From positions 1 to 52,745 of the forward strand of contig JAYUUS010000075.1 in NCBI GenBank assembly GCA_043754435.1: a stretch of 52,745 nt of DNA, read 5' to 3'. Of this stretch, positions 32,528 to 41,546 are shown in pieces (the first letter of the stretch is position 1; each line of letters starts with the position of its first letter). The stretch is from JANNYA01 sp043754435 (GTDB lineage Bacteria > Pseudomonadota > Gammaproteobacteria > Xanthomonadales > SZUA-5). The position numbers were made by a program, and so were the translations under genes. The notes below the pieces were generated by a model that saw only the letters and a list, made by a program, of their open reading frames with translations, had not been told where the DNA came from and did not search any database.

Positions 32528-34912
32528 TTAGTTACGCAGCGGTTTGCCGGTGTTGAGGGTGTAGGCGATGCGTTCTAGCGTCTTTTGCTGTTTGCATAGT
32601 GCAATAAAGTTGTTGCGCTCAACGTTCAGCAACCAGGTTTCATCGACCAAACTGCCGCGTTCAATTTCGCCCCCACATAGTACCGTAGCGATGCGGGTAG
32701 CGACTTCGACATCGTGTGCACTGGCGTAGTGGCCTTCTAGCATATTGGTCAGGCTGGCTTTGAAGGTTGCGATGCCAACATCACCCGCGACCGGCACCGC
32801 TTTCGGCGACATTGGCGCGCGATAGCCAGCCGCTGCTAAACCAAGCGCGACTTGCTTAGCAACATACAATAGTTCGTAGCTGTTGAACACGACGGTGTCG
32901 GTTTGGCGCATTAACTTCAGTTCTTTCGCATCAATTGCGCTGGTGCCAACTCCGGCCATTGCCAGCGTTTGGAAGATTTGCTTGAGTTGCCCAAAGACAT
33001 CGCCATCGACCGCACTTGCCGCACTGCGCAACGCAAATTCTTTGCAGCCGCCGCCGCCCGGCAATAAGCCGACGCCCGCTTCGACTAAACCGATATAGCT
33101 TTCCAATGCTGCGACTGTAGCGGCTGAGTGCATTTGAAACTCGCAGCCGCCGCCAAAGCACATGCCGCGCACCGCAGAAACCACCGGCACCGCCGAGTAT
33201 TTGATGCGCATCGAGGTGTCTTGGAAATACTTCACAATGGCTTCAAATTCATCGAATTTGCCGGCTGCAAGCGCTGGCACTGCGTCGGATAAATCCGCAC
33301 CGAAAGAAAACGGCTCTTTCGTTTGCCAAATCACCAGTGCTTTAAAGCCATCTTCAGCCAGCGCAATCGCTTTGTGTACGCCTTCCAAAACCTTGGCACC
33401 AACCGTGTTGCCTTTGGACTTGAAGCTGGCGATCAGCACGCCATCGCCCTGGGTCCAGGCGCGTAGGCCTTCGTTTTCCCAAACCGTTTCGCCCTTGTTG
33501 GCATCGAAGTTTTCGGTATAAATCGGATCAGGGAAATATTGTTTATTATAGACGTCCAGCTTGCTGCGCTCGCGCATGAGGTTTGCCGCTGGCGCAAACG
33601 ATCCAGCTGCAGTGTGCACGCCCTCACGCCCATCTTTAACCCACGCAGGTAGCGGCGCATCGCTCATCGCTTTACCGGCGGCAATATCGGCTTCAATCCA
33701 TTCCACCACTTGCTTCCAGCCCGCCTGCTGCCAGATTTCGAAAATACCTTCGGTCCAGCCAAAGCCCCAGCGGATCGCGAAATCTAGATCGCGTGCGTTG
33801 TCGGCAATGGCTTCCAAATGATAGGCCGCATAGTGAAATACGTCGCGGAAACAGGCCCAAACAAACTGCGCCTGCGCATCATCGGCTTCGCGCAAGGCTT
33901 TGAGCTTATTCGCCCAGCCTTTCTGGCGCAGCGCGCTTTCGGCGTCGATGCTGGCCTCGGCGTCGGAGTTTTTATAGTCCGCCTTCGCTGGGTCAAGCAC
34001 CATAATTTTGTCGCCGACCTTCTTGAAGAAACCGGCTTTGGTTTTTTGCCCGAGCGCGCCTTTTTCAATTAATGCGGATAACACGGCTGGCGCTTTGAAG
34101 TATGGGTGCCATGGGTCGTTTGGCAATTTGCCGTCCATGGTGCGAATCACGTTCGCCATGGTGTCCAAGCCGACCACATCGGCGGTGCGGTAAGTCGCTG
34201 ACTTTGGCCGCCCAATCAAGGGGCCGGTGAGTGCATCGACTTCATCAAAGCCAAGCTTGAATGCCTCGGTGTGGTGCATCGTTGCCAGCATCGAAAACAC
34301 GCCGACGCGGTTGGCAATGAAGTTCGGCGTATCTTTGGCACGCACCACGCCTTTGCCAAGCGTCGAGGTCAAAAACACTTCGAGTTGATCCAAAATTTCG
34401 GGTTTGGTGGCGGGCGTTGGGATCAGTTCCACCAAATACATATAGCGCGGCGGGTTAAAAAAGTGCACGCCGCAAAAGCGGGTTTTTAACTCAGCATCGA
34501 AGCCATCAGACAAATCGGTGATGCTCAAACCAGAGGTATTGGTCGCAAATACTGCGTTGGGGGCAATAAATGGCGCAATTTTGGCGTACAGGCCGTGCTT
34601 GATTTCCATGCGCTCAGCGACCGCTTCAATGATTAAGTCGCAGTCTTTTAACAGCTCCAGATGGTCGTCAAAATTTGCCGGTTGAATCTGTGCGGCTAAG
34701 GATTTATGCCCGAGCGGTGCCGGGGACAGCTTGGTCAAATTATCAATCGCCTTAGTGACGATGCCATTGCGGTCGCCCTCTTTTGCGGGCAAGTCAAACA
34801 AAACAACGGGCACTTTGGCGTTGATTAGGTGCGCGGCGATCTGCGCGCCCATCACGCCCGCGCCCAACACGGCGACTTTACGAACATGGAACTTAGCGGT
34901 AGTTTCGGACAA
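32528..34912 (-). CDS. 3-hydroxyacyl-CoA dehydrogenase / enoyl-CoA hydratase fusion (HAD first)
   Basis: 794 residues from TTG 34912 (GAGGTG upstream at the proper distance). The N-terminal half is the NAD-binding dehydrogenase: VAVLGAGVMGAQIAAHL (GxGxxG at 17-22), NTSGLSITDL, and FFNPPRYMYLVELIP; a C-terminal helical HAD domain follows. From about residue 470 an enoyl-CoA hydratase/isomerase domain is seen (VLIASFKSKGNTVGAKVLEG; SFGADLSD; VRGMCFGGGCEFQMHSAA; GVGLLPGGGG). In E. coli FadB the order is reversed, hydratase first. The upstream-extended frame reads through the palindrome and is not used. The gene leads the operon with the thiolase; no acyl-CoA dehydrogenase is nearby. Confidence 0.9.
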   Translation of the reverse strand: MSETTAKFHVRKVAVLGAGVMGAQIAAHLINAKVPVVLFDLPAKEGDRNGIVTKAIDNLTKLSPAPLGHKSLAAQIQPANFDDHLELLKDCDLIIEAVAERMEIKHGLYAKIAPFIAPNAVFATNTSGLSITDLSDGFDAELKTRFCGVHFFNPPRYMYLVELIPTPATKPEILDQLEVFLTSTLGKGVVRAKDTPNFIANRVGVFSMLATMHHTEAFKLGFDEVDALTGPLIGRPKSATYRTADVVGLDTMANVIRTMDGKLPNDPWHPYFKAPAVLSALIEKGALGQKTKAGFFKKVGDKIMVLDPAKADYKNSDAEASIDAESALRQKGWANKLKALREADDAQAQFVWACFRDVFHYAAYHLEAIADNARDLDFAIRWGFGWTEGIFEIWQQAGWKQVVEWIEADIAAGKAMSDAPLPAWVKDGREGVHTAAGSFAPAANLMRERSKLDVYNKQYFPDPIYTENFDANKGETVWENEGLRAWTQGDGVLIASFKSKGNTVGAKVLEGVHKAIALAEDGFKALVIWQTKEPFSFGADLSDAVPALAAGKFDEFEAIVKYFQDTSMRIKYSAVPVVSAVRGMCFGGGCEFQMHSAATVAALESYIGLVEAGVGLLPGGGGCKEFALRSAASAVDGDVFGQLKQIFQTLAMAGVGTSAIDAKELKLMRQTDTVVFNSYELLYVAKQVALGLAAAGYRAPMSPKAVPVAGDVGIATFKASLTNMLEGHYASAHDVEVATRIATVLCGGEIERGSLVDETWLLNVERNNFIALCKQQKTLERIAYTLNTGKPLRN

Positions 34913-34951
34913 GGGACACCTCGGTCGTTCAAAAGGAAGCCGAAGCATACT

Positions 34952-34969
34952 CCATACGCCGGCGTATGG
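34952..34969. promoter_or_regulatory. 18-bp perfect palindrome upstream of the beta-oxidation operon
   Basis: CCATACGCCGGCGTATGG, centred about 48 nt from TTG 34912. It is long and perfect enough to be a dimeric regulator site, for example TetR-type. It does not match the FadR or PsrA consensus I know. Confidence 0.55.
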
Positions 34970-35003
34970 GCACGGTTGCGATAAGATTCTATAGCTTCGT
35001 TTT

Positions 35004-35025
35004 GCCCAAATGAACGTATTTGGGC
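35004..35025. repeat. Second inverted repeat in the same spacer
   Basis: GCCCAAAT (35004-35011), 6-nt loop GAACGT, ATTTGGGC (35018-35025). It lies between the operon above and the plus-strand gene at 35138, perhaps another regulator site or a fold in the leader. Confidence 0.45.
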
Positions 35026-35137
35026 CAAGGCGAAACACATCAGGCGCGGGCTTAAAGTTTGTCGGTAAAGCCCGAGCTAACTTCGCAGGCTCAGAAAACG
35101 CTATAAATGCGCGCATCACCTTTCAAAACTGCTTTAT

Positions 35138-35881
35138 ATGGCTAAAACCGTACCCGGAACGCTCGTTGTTGCTGCCTATAACCCAGCGGCCGCGCGCAAA
35201 TTAAAGTTGATTATTACCGGACTTTGGCTTTTAAGTTTGGTTGCTACTTATATGTATTGCAAACACACGATGACGCCTGGCTATGCGCATACCCAAGGTG
35301 AACTTGCCCAGGCGCGGGAAGAAATTGTGCGTTTGGGCGGTGATGCCGACGCGTTAAAGGCCGAAGTCGCAAAATTTCAGCGCGGCGAACAGGTGGCGAA
35401 AGAGGCCAATAGCGTGCTGCAAAGCTCGATCGATCAGCGCCAGCAAGAAATTGCGACCTTGCGCGCCGACCTTTCTTTCTTCCAACGCTTCGCCGGCGGC
35501 GGCAATGCCGAAGCGTTAGGCGTGCAAGACATTACCATTGAGCCTACCGACAGCCCGCGCGTTTTCAAATACGCTATTGCTGTCAGCCAAAATCTCAAGC
35601 GCGGAAAAATTGCAACCGGCAAGCTGCGTTTTAGCGTTAGTGGCATTAGTGCGGGTAAGCCTAAACGCTTGGAAATGGCGACACTGCTTGGCGAACAGGG
35701 TGCCAGCGAGTTGAAATATGAATTCAAATATTTTCAACTGTTTAATGGCACGCTGTATTTGCCCGAGGGTTTCACTGCCGGGGCCATTAAAGCGCGCATG
35801 GTGAATGACGATGGTGAGGCGGCCGATAAAGAGATTACTTGGGAAGCCGCGAAAAAGGCAGCGGGTGAGGTTGCTGGGTAG
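35138..35881 (+). CDS. Inner-membrane coiled-coil protein (DUF6776-like)
   Basis: 247 residues. A short cytoplasmic head, one membrane helix (LKLIITGLWLLSLVATYMY), a periplasmic coiled coil from about 52 to 115 (LAQAREEIVRLGGDADALKAEVAKFQ), and a C-terminal beta domain (ALGVQDITIEPTDSPRVFKYAIAVSQ; ELKYEFKYFQLFNGTLYLPEGF). I associate this build with DUF6776, whose genes in other gammaproteobacteria may lie beside bactofilin genes; here the bactofilin is 35 kb away. No function is known. Confidence 0.65.
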   Translation: MAKTVPGTLVVAAYNPAAARKLKLIITGLWLLSLVATYMYCKHTMTPGYAHTQGELAQAREEIVRLGGDADALKAEVAKFQRGEQVAKEANSVLQSSIDQRQQEIATLRADLSFFQRFAGGGNAEALGVQDITIEPTDSPRVFKYAIAVSQNLKRGKIATGKLRFSVSGISAGKPKRLEMATLLGEQGASELKYEFKYFQLFNGTLYLPEGFTAGAIKARMVNDDGEAADKEITWEAAKKAAGEVAG

Positions 35882-36029
35882 TTAGATGCGTAACCGAGGT
35901 CCGTAAACACCTGCGCTTACTTGAAATTTGCAAATTGGCAAGAACTTAAAGAAGGTTTAGACTGAACGCTCACAGCTAGATTGTGATGATTTGTTTAAGT
36001 TTTTTGTTTTTATACTCAAGGAGTGCTTT

Positions 36030-36707
36030 ATGAACCGTATTAGCCCATTTCCACCCGCATCGCCTGTGCTGCCTTTGGGCCAAAGTGCATTAGCGACCAA
36101 CAAAGTATTGCGCAATACCTACATGCTGCTTTCCATGACCTTGGTTTGTGGTGCCATTGCCGCCTACGCTTCGGCCTCGATGCACGTAGGAGTGATCAAT
36201 TTTTGGCTCTATCTTGCTTTTGCTCTAGGCATGCCAATGCTGATTAGCGCCACACGCAATAGCGTTTGGGGTTTGGTTAGCTGTTTTGTTTACACCACCG
36301 GATTAGGCTTTATTGCTGGCCCGATTGTTAGCTTGTACGCCCGCATGATTGGCCCTGAAGTGCCGATTTATGCATTTGCTGCGACCGCAATTATTTTTGG
36401 TGCATTGACCAGCTATGCGATGATTAGTAAACGTGATTTCAGCTTCATGCGCGGTTTTTTAATGGCAGGATTTATTGCTGTGCTTTTGGCGCTTATTGCA
36501 AACCAATTTATGCATATCCCGGTGTTGAGCCTGATTATCTCATCGGTCGTCGTAGTACTGGCCTCAGCTGGGATTTTGTACAGCACCAGCGCCGCGATCA
36601 ATGGTGGTGAAGACAACTATGTGGTCTTAGCCGCGTCTATTTACGCCGATTTGTGGTCTATGTTTATGAGTTTAATGAATATTATTGGTTTTGGCAGCCG
36701 CAGCTAA
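36030..36707 (+). CDS. Bax inhibitor-1/YccA family membrane protein
   Basis: 225 residues with seven predicted membrane helices (YMLLSMTLVCGAIAAYASA; VINFWLYLAFALGMPMLI; VWGLVSCFVYTTGLGFIAGPI; YAFAATAIIFGALTSYAM). ATG 36030 has AAGGAG at 36018-36023; 13 more codons upstream are open but poorer. In E. coli YccA modulates FtsH protease; others leak calcium. The C-terminal ADLWSMFMSLMNIIGFGSRS contains the conserved aspartate of the family. The end overlaps the converging ispB by 4 nt. Confidence 0.9.
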   Translation: MNRISPFPPASPVLPLGQSALATNKVLRNTYMLLSMTLVCGAIAAYASASMHVGVINFWLYLAFALGMPMLISATRNSVWGLVSCFVYTTGLGFIAGPIVSLYARMIGPEVPIYAFAATAIIFGALTSYAMISKRDFSFMRGFLMAGFIAVLLALIANQFMHIPVLSLIISSVVVVLASAGILYSTSAAINGGEDNYVVLAASIYADLWSMFMSLMNIIGFGSRS

Positions 36708-37774
36708 CTATTGCGCGAAACCGAATAATTCGCCAAAGCCACGAGCGCATCGCGCTCCTGGCTTTGCGGTAATACATCAAGGGCGGCAATCGCAGCAGCA
36801 GCATATTCACGCGCCACCTCTAAGCTGGCGTCGATGGCATCTGTGCTGCGCAGTATGCGAATTAGCTCAGTCAGTGCATCACGCTCACCGTTTTTCAGCG
36901 CACGCTCAAGAATGGCCGCATCTTCAGCATCAGCGCGTGCAGCGGCAAAAATAATCGGCAGCGTGCTTTTGCCTTCGGCTAAATCGTCGCCAATGTTTTT
37001 GCCGATAATGTCTGCGTCACCGGTGTAGTCCAAAAGATCGTCGGCAATCTGAAACGCAAAACCTAAATTCAGGCCAAAATCGGCCAGCGCTTGCTCAACA
37101 GCGCTGTCTGCGCCCATTGCGAGCGCGCCTAAGCGGCAGGCGGCCTCAAACAACACCGCAGTTTTGCGCTTAATCACTTCAAAATACTGCGCTTGCGAAA
37201 CGGCCGGGTCGCGTTTGTGAATCAGCTGCAGCACTTCACCTTCGGCGATGGCGTTTGTGGTGTTGGCTAAAATAGCCATGATGCGTATATCTTGTAAGCG
37301 CACCATCATTTGAAACGCACGCGAATACAAAAAATCCCCGACCAGCACACTTGCAGCGTTGCCCCAAAGCGCATTTGCAGTCTTGCGATTGCGGCGCTGA
37401 TCGGATTCATCGACAACATCATCGTGCAGCAAAGTTGCGGTGTGAATTAACTCCACAATCGCCGCCAGCGCCGCCGAATGCTCCAGATTTGCCGGCCCCG
37501 CACCGAGGGCACGGGCGGACAGCAGCACCAGCATCGGGCGCAAGCGCTTGCCGCCAGCCGCGATCAAATACTCGCCAATTTCACCAATCAGATCGACATC
37601 CGAGGCTAGCTCAGCGCGCAATACGCCGTTTAAGCGCAACAAATCCGGCGCAAGCAGCGTTTGCACGCCCGCAATTTGCGTGGCTAAAGGTTGCTTTGAG
37701 CGCTGCGCGGTCGCAAGCAGTTCGGCGGAGAGTTGGGCGTCAAGCACTTGGCCTGAATTGATAAGTGACGTCAT
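36704..37774 (-). CDS. ispB: Octaprenyl/polyprenyl diphosphate synthase IspB
   Basis: 356 residues. Builds the long isoprenoid tail of ubiquinone from FPP and IPP. The two aspartate-rich motifs are present: LLHDDVVDESDQRR and IADDLLDYTGD. GGKRLRPMLVLLSA and the KRKTAVLFEAA segment are typical. ATG 37774 (MTSLINSG) is chosen over an upstream 7-residue extension. SlyX is 35 nt upstream in the same direction, and the stop overlaps yccA's by 4 nt. Confidence 0.93.
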   Translation of the reverse strand: MTSLINSGQVLDAQLSAELLATAQRSKQPLATQIAGVQTLLAPDLLRLNGVLRAELASDVDLIGEIGEYLIAAGGKRLRPMLVLLSARALGAGPANLEHSAALAAIVELIHTATLLHDDVVDESDQRRNRKTANALWGNAASVLVGDFLYSRAFQMMVRLQDIRIMAILANTTNAIAEGEVLQLIHKRDPAVSQAQYFEVIKRKTAVLFEAACRLGALAMGADSAVEQALADFGLNLGFAFQIADDLLDYTGDADIIGKNIGDDLAEGKSTLPIIFAAARADAEDAAILERALKNGERDALTELIRILRSTDAIDASLEVAREYAAAAIAALDVLPQSQERDALVALANYSVSRNS

Positions 37775-37809
37775 CGGCGAAGTATAGCCAGCCAAACGCG
37801 GGCGGCAAC

Positions 37810-38022
37810 TTAATAATGCGGCGGGATCTCGGATTTTGCTGAGCCGCTAGCACTTGTAGCGCCTGCGTCTAAATTCAAAAACGCCTCAGCCAGCGTTTGT
37901 AATCGGCGTTCGAGCGTTAAAATTCGGAGTTCCTGACCGCTAATTTGCTGGTTCAGCACATCAATCAGCTCGTCTTGAAAGGATAATTTGATTTCAATTT
38001 CATTGAGGCGTGGGTCGGTCAT
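37810..38022 (-). CDS. slyX: SlyX family protein
   Basis: 70 residues. RLNEIEIKLSFQDELIDVLNQQISGQELRILTLERRLQTLAE is the SlyX coiled-coil core; the final PPHY is its hallmark. Function unknown in all bacteria. Likely transcribed with ispB. Confidence 0.92.
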   Translation of the reverse strand: MTDPRLNEIEIKLSFQDELIDVLNQQISGQELRILTLERRLQTLAEAFLNLDAGATSASGSAKSEIPPHY

Positions 38023-38107
38023 GGGGGTAAACTTGAGACTTAGTGTGGAAGCGAAGTGTACTTCTGACCTATTGCCAGCGCCGCACTGGACTGAGCATGC
38101 TTAATCC

Positions 38108-39568
38108 ATGAAACTTAACACCATGAAATCAAAAATCTTACTCGGCGTGCTCGCTGGCTTTGGCATTTCTGCCGCGCACGCATTGGAACTAGGCCAGCTG
38201 ACATTTAAAAGCTGCGAAATTGGCAAGGGTTTAAGCCTGACCAAAGCTGAGTGCAGCTATCTTTCGGTGCCGCAAAATTATGCGCAACCCGATGGCGTGA
38301 AACTGAAACTACATATCGCCCTGATTGCCTCCAGTGCGCGCCAGCCGCAGGCGGACCCGGCGGTGTATTTGGCCGGTGGGCCTGGGCAATCGGCGAGTGA
38401 AAGCTATGGTCAAATTGCGCCTGGCTTTCGCGAGATCTTGAAAACCCGCCATCTGCTGTTGATCGATCAGCGCGGCACCGGCTTAAGCCATGCGCTCAAG
38501 TGCAAAATGCCTGAGGATGTCACGTTGGCAACGCCGGACGAGACGACCCTGCGTGGGATGGTGCGCGATTGCTTAAAGTCGCAGGACGTCGACCCGCAGT
38601 TTTTTACTACCACCGACGCTACGAAAGATTTGGAGTCTTTGCGCGTTGCTATTGGCGCGCCGCAGCTCAATTTGGTCGGCTTTTCCTACGGCACACGGGT
38701 AGCGCAACAGTTTGCGATGCACTACCCAAACAGCACGCGTAGCCTGATTTTGGACGGCATTGCGCCGAATCAGCTGATCTTGGGGTCTGAGCATGCGCAA
38801 GCGCTGGATGAGGCGTTGGTCAAGCAGTTTGCGCGTTGTGCGGCGGACAAAGCCTGCTTCGCGCGTTTTGGTGACCCAGCCCAGACGCTAAAGCAGTTGG
38901 TCGTGGATTTGACCGCGCATCCGCGCGAGATCGAAATTAGTGATCCGCTCACCGGCAAGCCCGTCAAGTTGCCGCTGGGCATCGGCGCGCTGCAGAGCAT
39001 GGCGCGTTTTTATGCCTATGCCAGCGAGACCGCAGCGCTCGTGCCTTTATTAATGGACGAGGCCAAACATGGCCGGCCACAATTGATGTTGGCGCAAAGT
39101 GAAATGGCGGGCAAAAATTTAGGCGATGCCATGAGCCAGGGCATGCAGCTTTCCGTGCTGTGCAGTGAAGACAATGAATTTCTAAAGTTTGACCCAAGTA
39201 ACAAAGACCGGCTTTTGGGTAATGAAATGCAGGAAATGTTGAGCGTGCAGTGTCAAGAGTGGCCGAAAGGGCAGCGGCCCAAGGATTTTTTCGATCCGCT
39301 GACCGGCAATATCCCAACACTGTTGATTTCCGGGGAATTCGACCCGGTGACGCCAGCGCGCTATGGCGATCTGGTGCTAAAAAGTCTGTCGAACGCCCAG
39401 CACATTATCGTACCCGCGCAAGGCCACATCAATTTGATCCGGGGTTGCATCCCGAAATTGGCGGGCGAATTCATGGCGGATTTAACGCCGAAATTGCTCA
39501 AAACCGAATGCGTGCAAAAGATTGCGCCTGCGCCTTTCTTTCTTGAATTGACAGGCCCTGCACCATGA
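38108..39568 (+). CDS. Exported alpha/beta-hydrolase, S33 aminopeptidase-like (TAP-type)
   Basis: 486 residues. A signal peptide (about residues 1-26, LGVLAGFGISAAHA) precedes the fold. Features: oxyanion loop AGGPGQSA, DQRGTGLS, the nucleophile in GFSYGTR, the acid in SGEFDPVTP and the histidine in QGHINLI, so the triad is complete. Paired cysteines (CEIGKGL...AEC, CAADKAC) suggest disulfides. The fold resembles proline iminopeptidase and TAP-like secreted proteases. Its TGA overlaps the ABC ATPase start (ATGA), implying a shared operon with the exporter. Confidence 0.88.
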   Translation: MKLNTMKSKILLGVLAGFGISAAHALELGQLTFKSCEIGKGLSLTKAECSYLSVPQNYAQPDGVKLKLHIALIASSARQPQADPAVYLAGGPGQSASESYGQIAPGFREILKTRHLLLIDQRGTGLSHALKCKMPEDVTLATPDETTLRGMVRDCLKSQDVDPQFFTTTDATKDLESLRVAIGAPQLNLVGFSYGTRVAQQFAMHYPNSTRSLILDGIAPNQLILGSEHAQALDEALVKQFARCAADKACFARFGDPAQTLKQLVVDLTAHPREIEISDPLTGKPVKLPLGIGALQSMARFYAYASETAALVPLLMDEAKHGRPQLMLAQSEMAGKNLGDAMSQGMQLSVLCSEDNEFLKFDPSNKDRLLGNEMQEMLSVQCQEWPKGQRPKDFFDPLTGNIPTLLISGEFDPVTPARYGDLVLKSLSNAQHIIVPAQGHINLIRGCIPKLAGEFMADLTPKLLKTECVQKIAPAPFFLELTGPAP

Positions 39569-40311
39569 TCGTTGTCGAAAATCTCCATAAATCATTTGGC
39601 GATAAAAAAAATCCGGTTCATGCGGTGGCGGGCGTTAGCTTCACAGCACCAGACGGCCAAATTACCGGGCTATTGGGGCCAAACGGCGCCGGTAAAACCA
39701 CTACGATGCGTATGCTCTATACGCTGATGGCACCCGACCAAGGCCGGGTATTAGTGGACGGCTTTGACGCCGTGCGACAAGCTACCGAAGTGCGTACGCG
39801 CTTGGGCGTTTTGCCGGACGCGCGCGGGCTTTACAAACGCCTGACGGCGCGCGAAAACATTGAGTATTTCGCGCGTCTGCAGGGTATTTCGGAAAGCGTT
39901 ATTGCCGAGCGAATCGCACGTTTGAGTGAGCGTCTGGATTTAGCCGAAATACTGGATCGGCGCACCGAGGGTTTTAGCAACGGTCAGCGCGTGAAAACCG
40001 CACTTGCCCGCACCTTGGTCCACAATCCGACCAACGTGATTTTGGATGAACCCACCAATGGCTTAGATGTAATGAGCACGCGCAGCTTGCGCAAAGTCAT
40101 GCTGGGCTTGCGCGAAGAAGGCCGCTGTGTACTGTTTTCTAGCCACATCATGCAAGAGGTAACGGCCCTTTGCGATACGATCGTGGTGATTGCCAAGGGC
40201 AGAGTGGTGGCAGCAGGGAGCGCTGAAGCGCTGCGTGAATTGGGTGGCAGCAGTAATTTGGAAGACGCATTCGTGAAAATTATTGGCAGTGATGAAGGAT
40301 TGATGGCGTGA
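39565..40311 (+). CDS. ABC transporter ATP-binding protein, NatA-like
   Basis: 248 residues. Walker A GPNGAGKTT, Walker B VILDEPTNGLD, switch His in SSHIMQE. The signature is FSNGQ in place of LSGGQ, as in NatA. Drives the permease encoded next; the NatAB type exports sodium in Bacillus, though the substrate here is unknown. Start and stop overlap its neighbours by 4 nt. Confidence 0.93.
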   Translation: MIVVENLHKSFGDKKNPVHAVAGVSFTAPDGQITGLLGPNGAGKTTTMRMLYTLMAPDQGRVLVDGFDAVRQATEVRTRLGVLPDARGLYKRLTARENIEYFARLQGISESVIAERIARLSERLDLAEILDRRTEGFSNGQRVKTALARTLVHNPTNVILDEPTNGLDVMSTRSLRKVMLGLREEGRCVLFSSHIMQEVTALCDTIVVIAKGRVVAAGSAEALRELGGSSNLEDAFVKIIGSDEGLMA

Positions 40312-41486
40312 AAATGCGTTGGCTGACGGTATTTTTAAAAGAAGTCAAAGAAAATTTGCGTGATCGGCGCACGATGATGACTACGTTTGTGGTTAGCCCG
40401 ATGCTAGGCCCGGTGTTGTTCGCGGTGCTGATTGGCGTGGTGTTGAATTTAGAAAAAGGTCGCTTGGAAAAGCCTTTAGAGCTGCCCATCGTTGGGGCGC
40501 AATACGCACCCAATTTCGTCGCGTTCCTTGCGCAACATGGCGTTACGGTATTGCCGGGGCCGGAAAACCCAGAGCTTGCGGTAAAAACTCGGGATTTTGA
40601 TACCGTGCTGCGGATTAGCCCTGAATTCCCTAAGCAGTGGCGCGCGGGCAGTAGCGCTGAAGTCGAGCTGCTTTTTGATCCCTCGCGCTCAACTGCGATG
40701 CGCGCCATCGGGCGCACACAGGGGCTGATTGAAAGCTACAGTAGTCAAATTGGCAGCTTGCGGCTGCTGGCGCGTGGGGTAAACCCCGAAACGATCCGGC
40801 CCATTGAGCTGCGTCAAACTGATCTTTCCACACCCGAAAGCCGTTCCAGCCAAGTGTTGAGCATGTTGCCGTATTTGTTGTTTTTAACGCTGTTTATGGG
40901 CGGCATGTCGATGGCAATTGACGCCACCGCAGGCGAGCGCGAGCGCCAATCGCTAGAGCCGCTGTTAATCAACCCGTTAGCGCGCGGCGAGATTATGTTC
41001 GGCAAAGTTACCGCGAGTGGTGCGTTTGCGCTGACCTCGCTGGCGCTGACGCTGCTTTTATACTTAATTGGCTTTAAGCTGGTGCCGCTGGAGCAATTCG
41101 GCATGAAGTTGGCGCTCAACGCGCAGGGCTGCCTGTTCTTATTTTTGCTGCTGATTCCTTTAGCGCTAGTTGCGTCCGCCGCACAAACCGCGCTCGCGGC
41201 ATTTTCCAAAAGCTTTCGCGAAGCGCAATCACAAGTTTCCTTGCTGATGCTGATCCCCGCACTGCCCAGCATGATGCTAATGCTCAACCCGATTAAACCC
41301 CTGCTGTGGTTTTACGCAATACCATTTTTCGGGCACAACTTCATCATTGACCGGGTGGTGCGCGGCGAGCCCATTGAGCCTATCCCGGCGCTGATTGCCA
41401 CCGGCAGCGCAACATTGTTGGCGCTGGTGCTGTTGTTTGTGGCTTCTAGAATGTATCGGCGTGAGAGTTTGGCGGTCTCGGCTTGA
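40308..41486 (+). CDS. ABC-2 type permease, NatB-like
   Basis: 392 residues, about 6-7 membrane segments: one near the start (MMTTFVVSPMLGPVLFAVLIGVVL), a large extracytoplasmic loop (about 55-180), then a C-terminal bundle (MLPYLLFLTLFMGGMSMAIDATAGERE; TASGAFALTSLALTLLLYLIGF; FLFLLLIPLALVASAAQTALAAF). The ERERQSLEPLLINPLARGEI motif is characteristic of NatB. GTG 40308 overlaps the ATPase stop (GTGA); ATG 40314 is possible. Confidence 0.9.
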   Translation: MKMRWLTVFLKEVKENLRDRRTMMTTFVVSPMLGPVLFAVLIGVVLNLEKGRLEKPLELPIVGAQYAPNFVAFLAQHGVTVLPGPENPELAVKTRDFDTVLRISPEFPKQWRAGSSAEVELLFDPSRSTAMRAIGRTQGLIESYSSQIGSLRLLARGVNPETIRPIELRQTDLSTPESRSSQVLSMLPYLLFLTLFMGGMSMAIDATAGERERQSLEPLLINPLARGEIMFGKVTASGAFALTSLALTLLLYLIGFKLVPLEQFGMKLALNAQGCLFLFLLLIPLALVASAAQTALAAFSKSFREAQSQVSLLMLIPALPSMMLMLNPIKPLLWFYAIPFFGHNFIIDRVVRGEPIEPIPALIATGSATLLALVLLFVASRMYRRESLAVSA

Positions 41487-41546
41487 AACGGTGTTGCGCC
41501 ATCTTATTCCGGTGCTAAATCACAAATGATTGAGAATTGCAATTAT

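Noticed and set aside
35965..35990. CRP-like site before yccA (TCACA...TGTGA)
   Set aside because: The half-sites are in reversed order relative to the CRP consensus.
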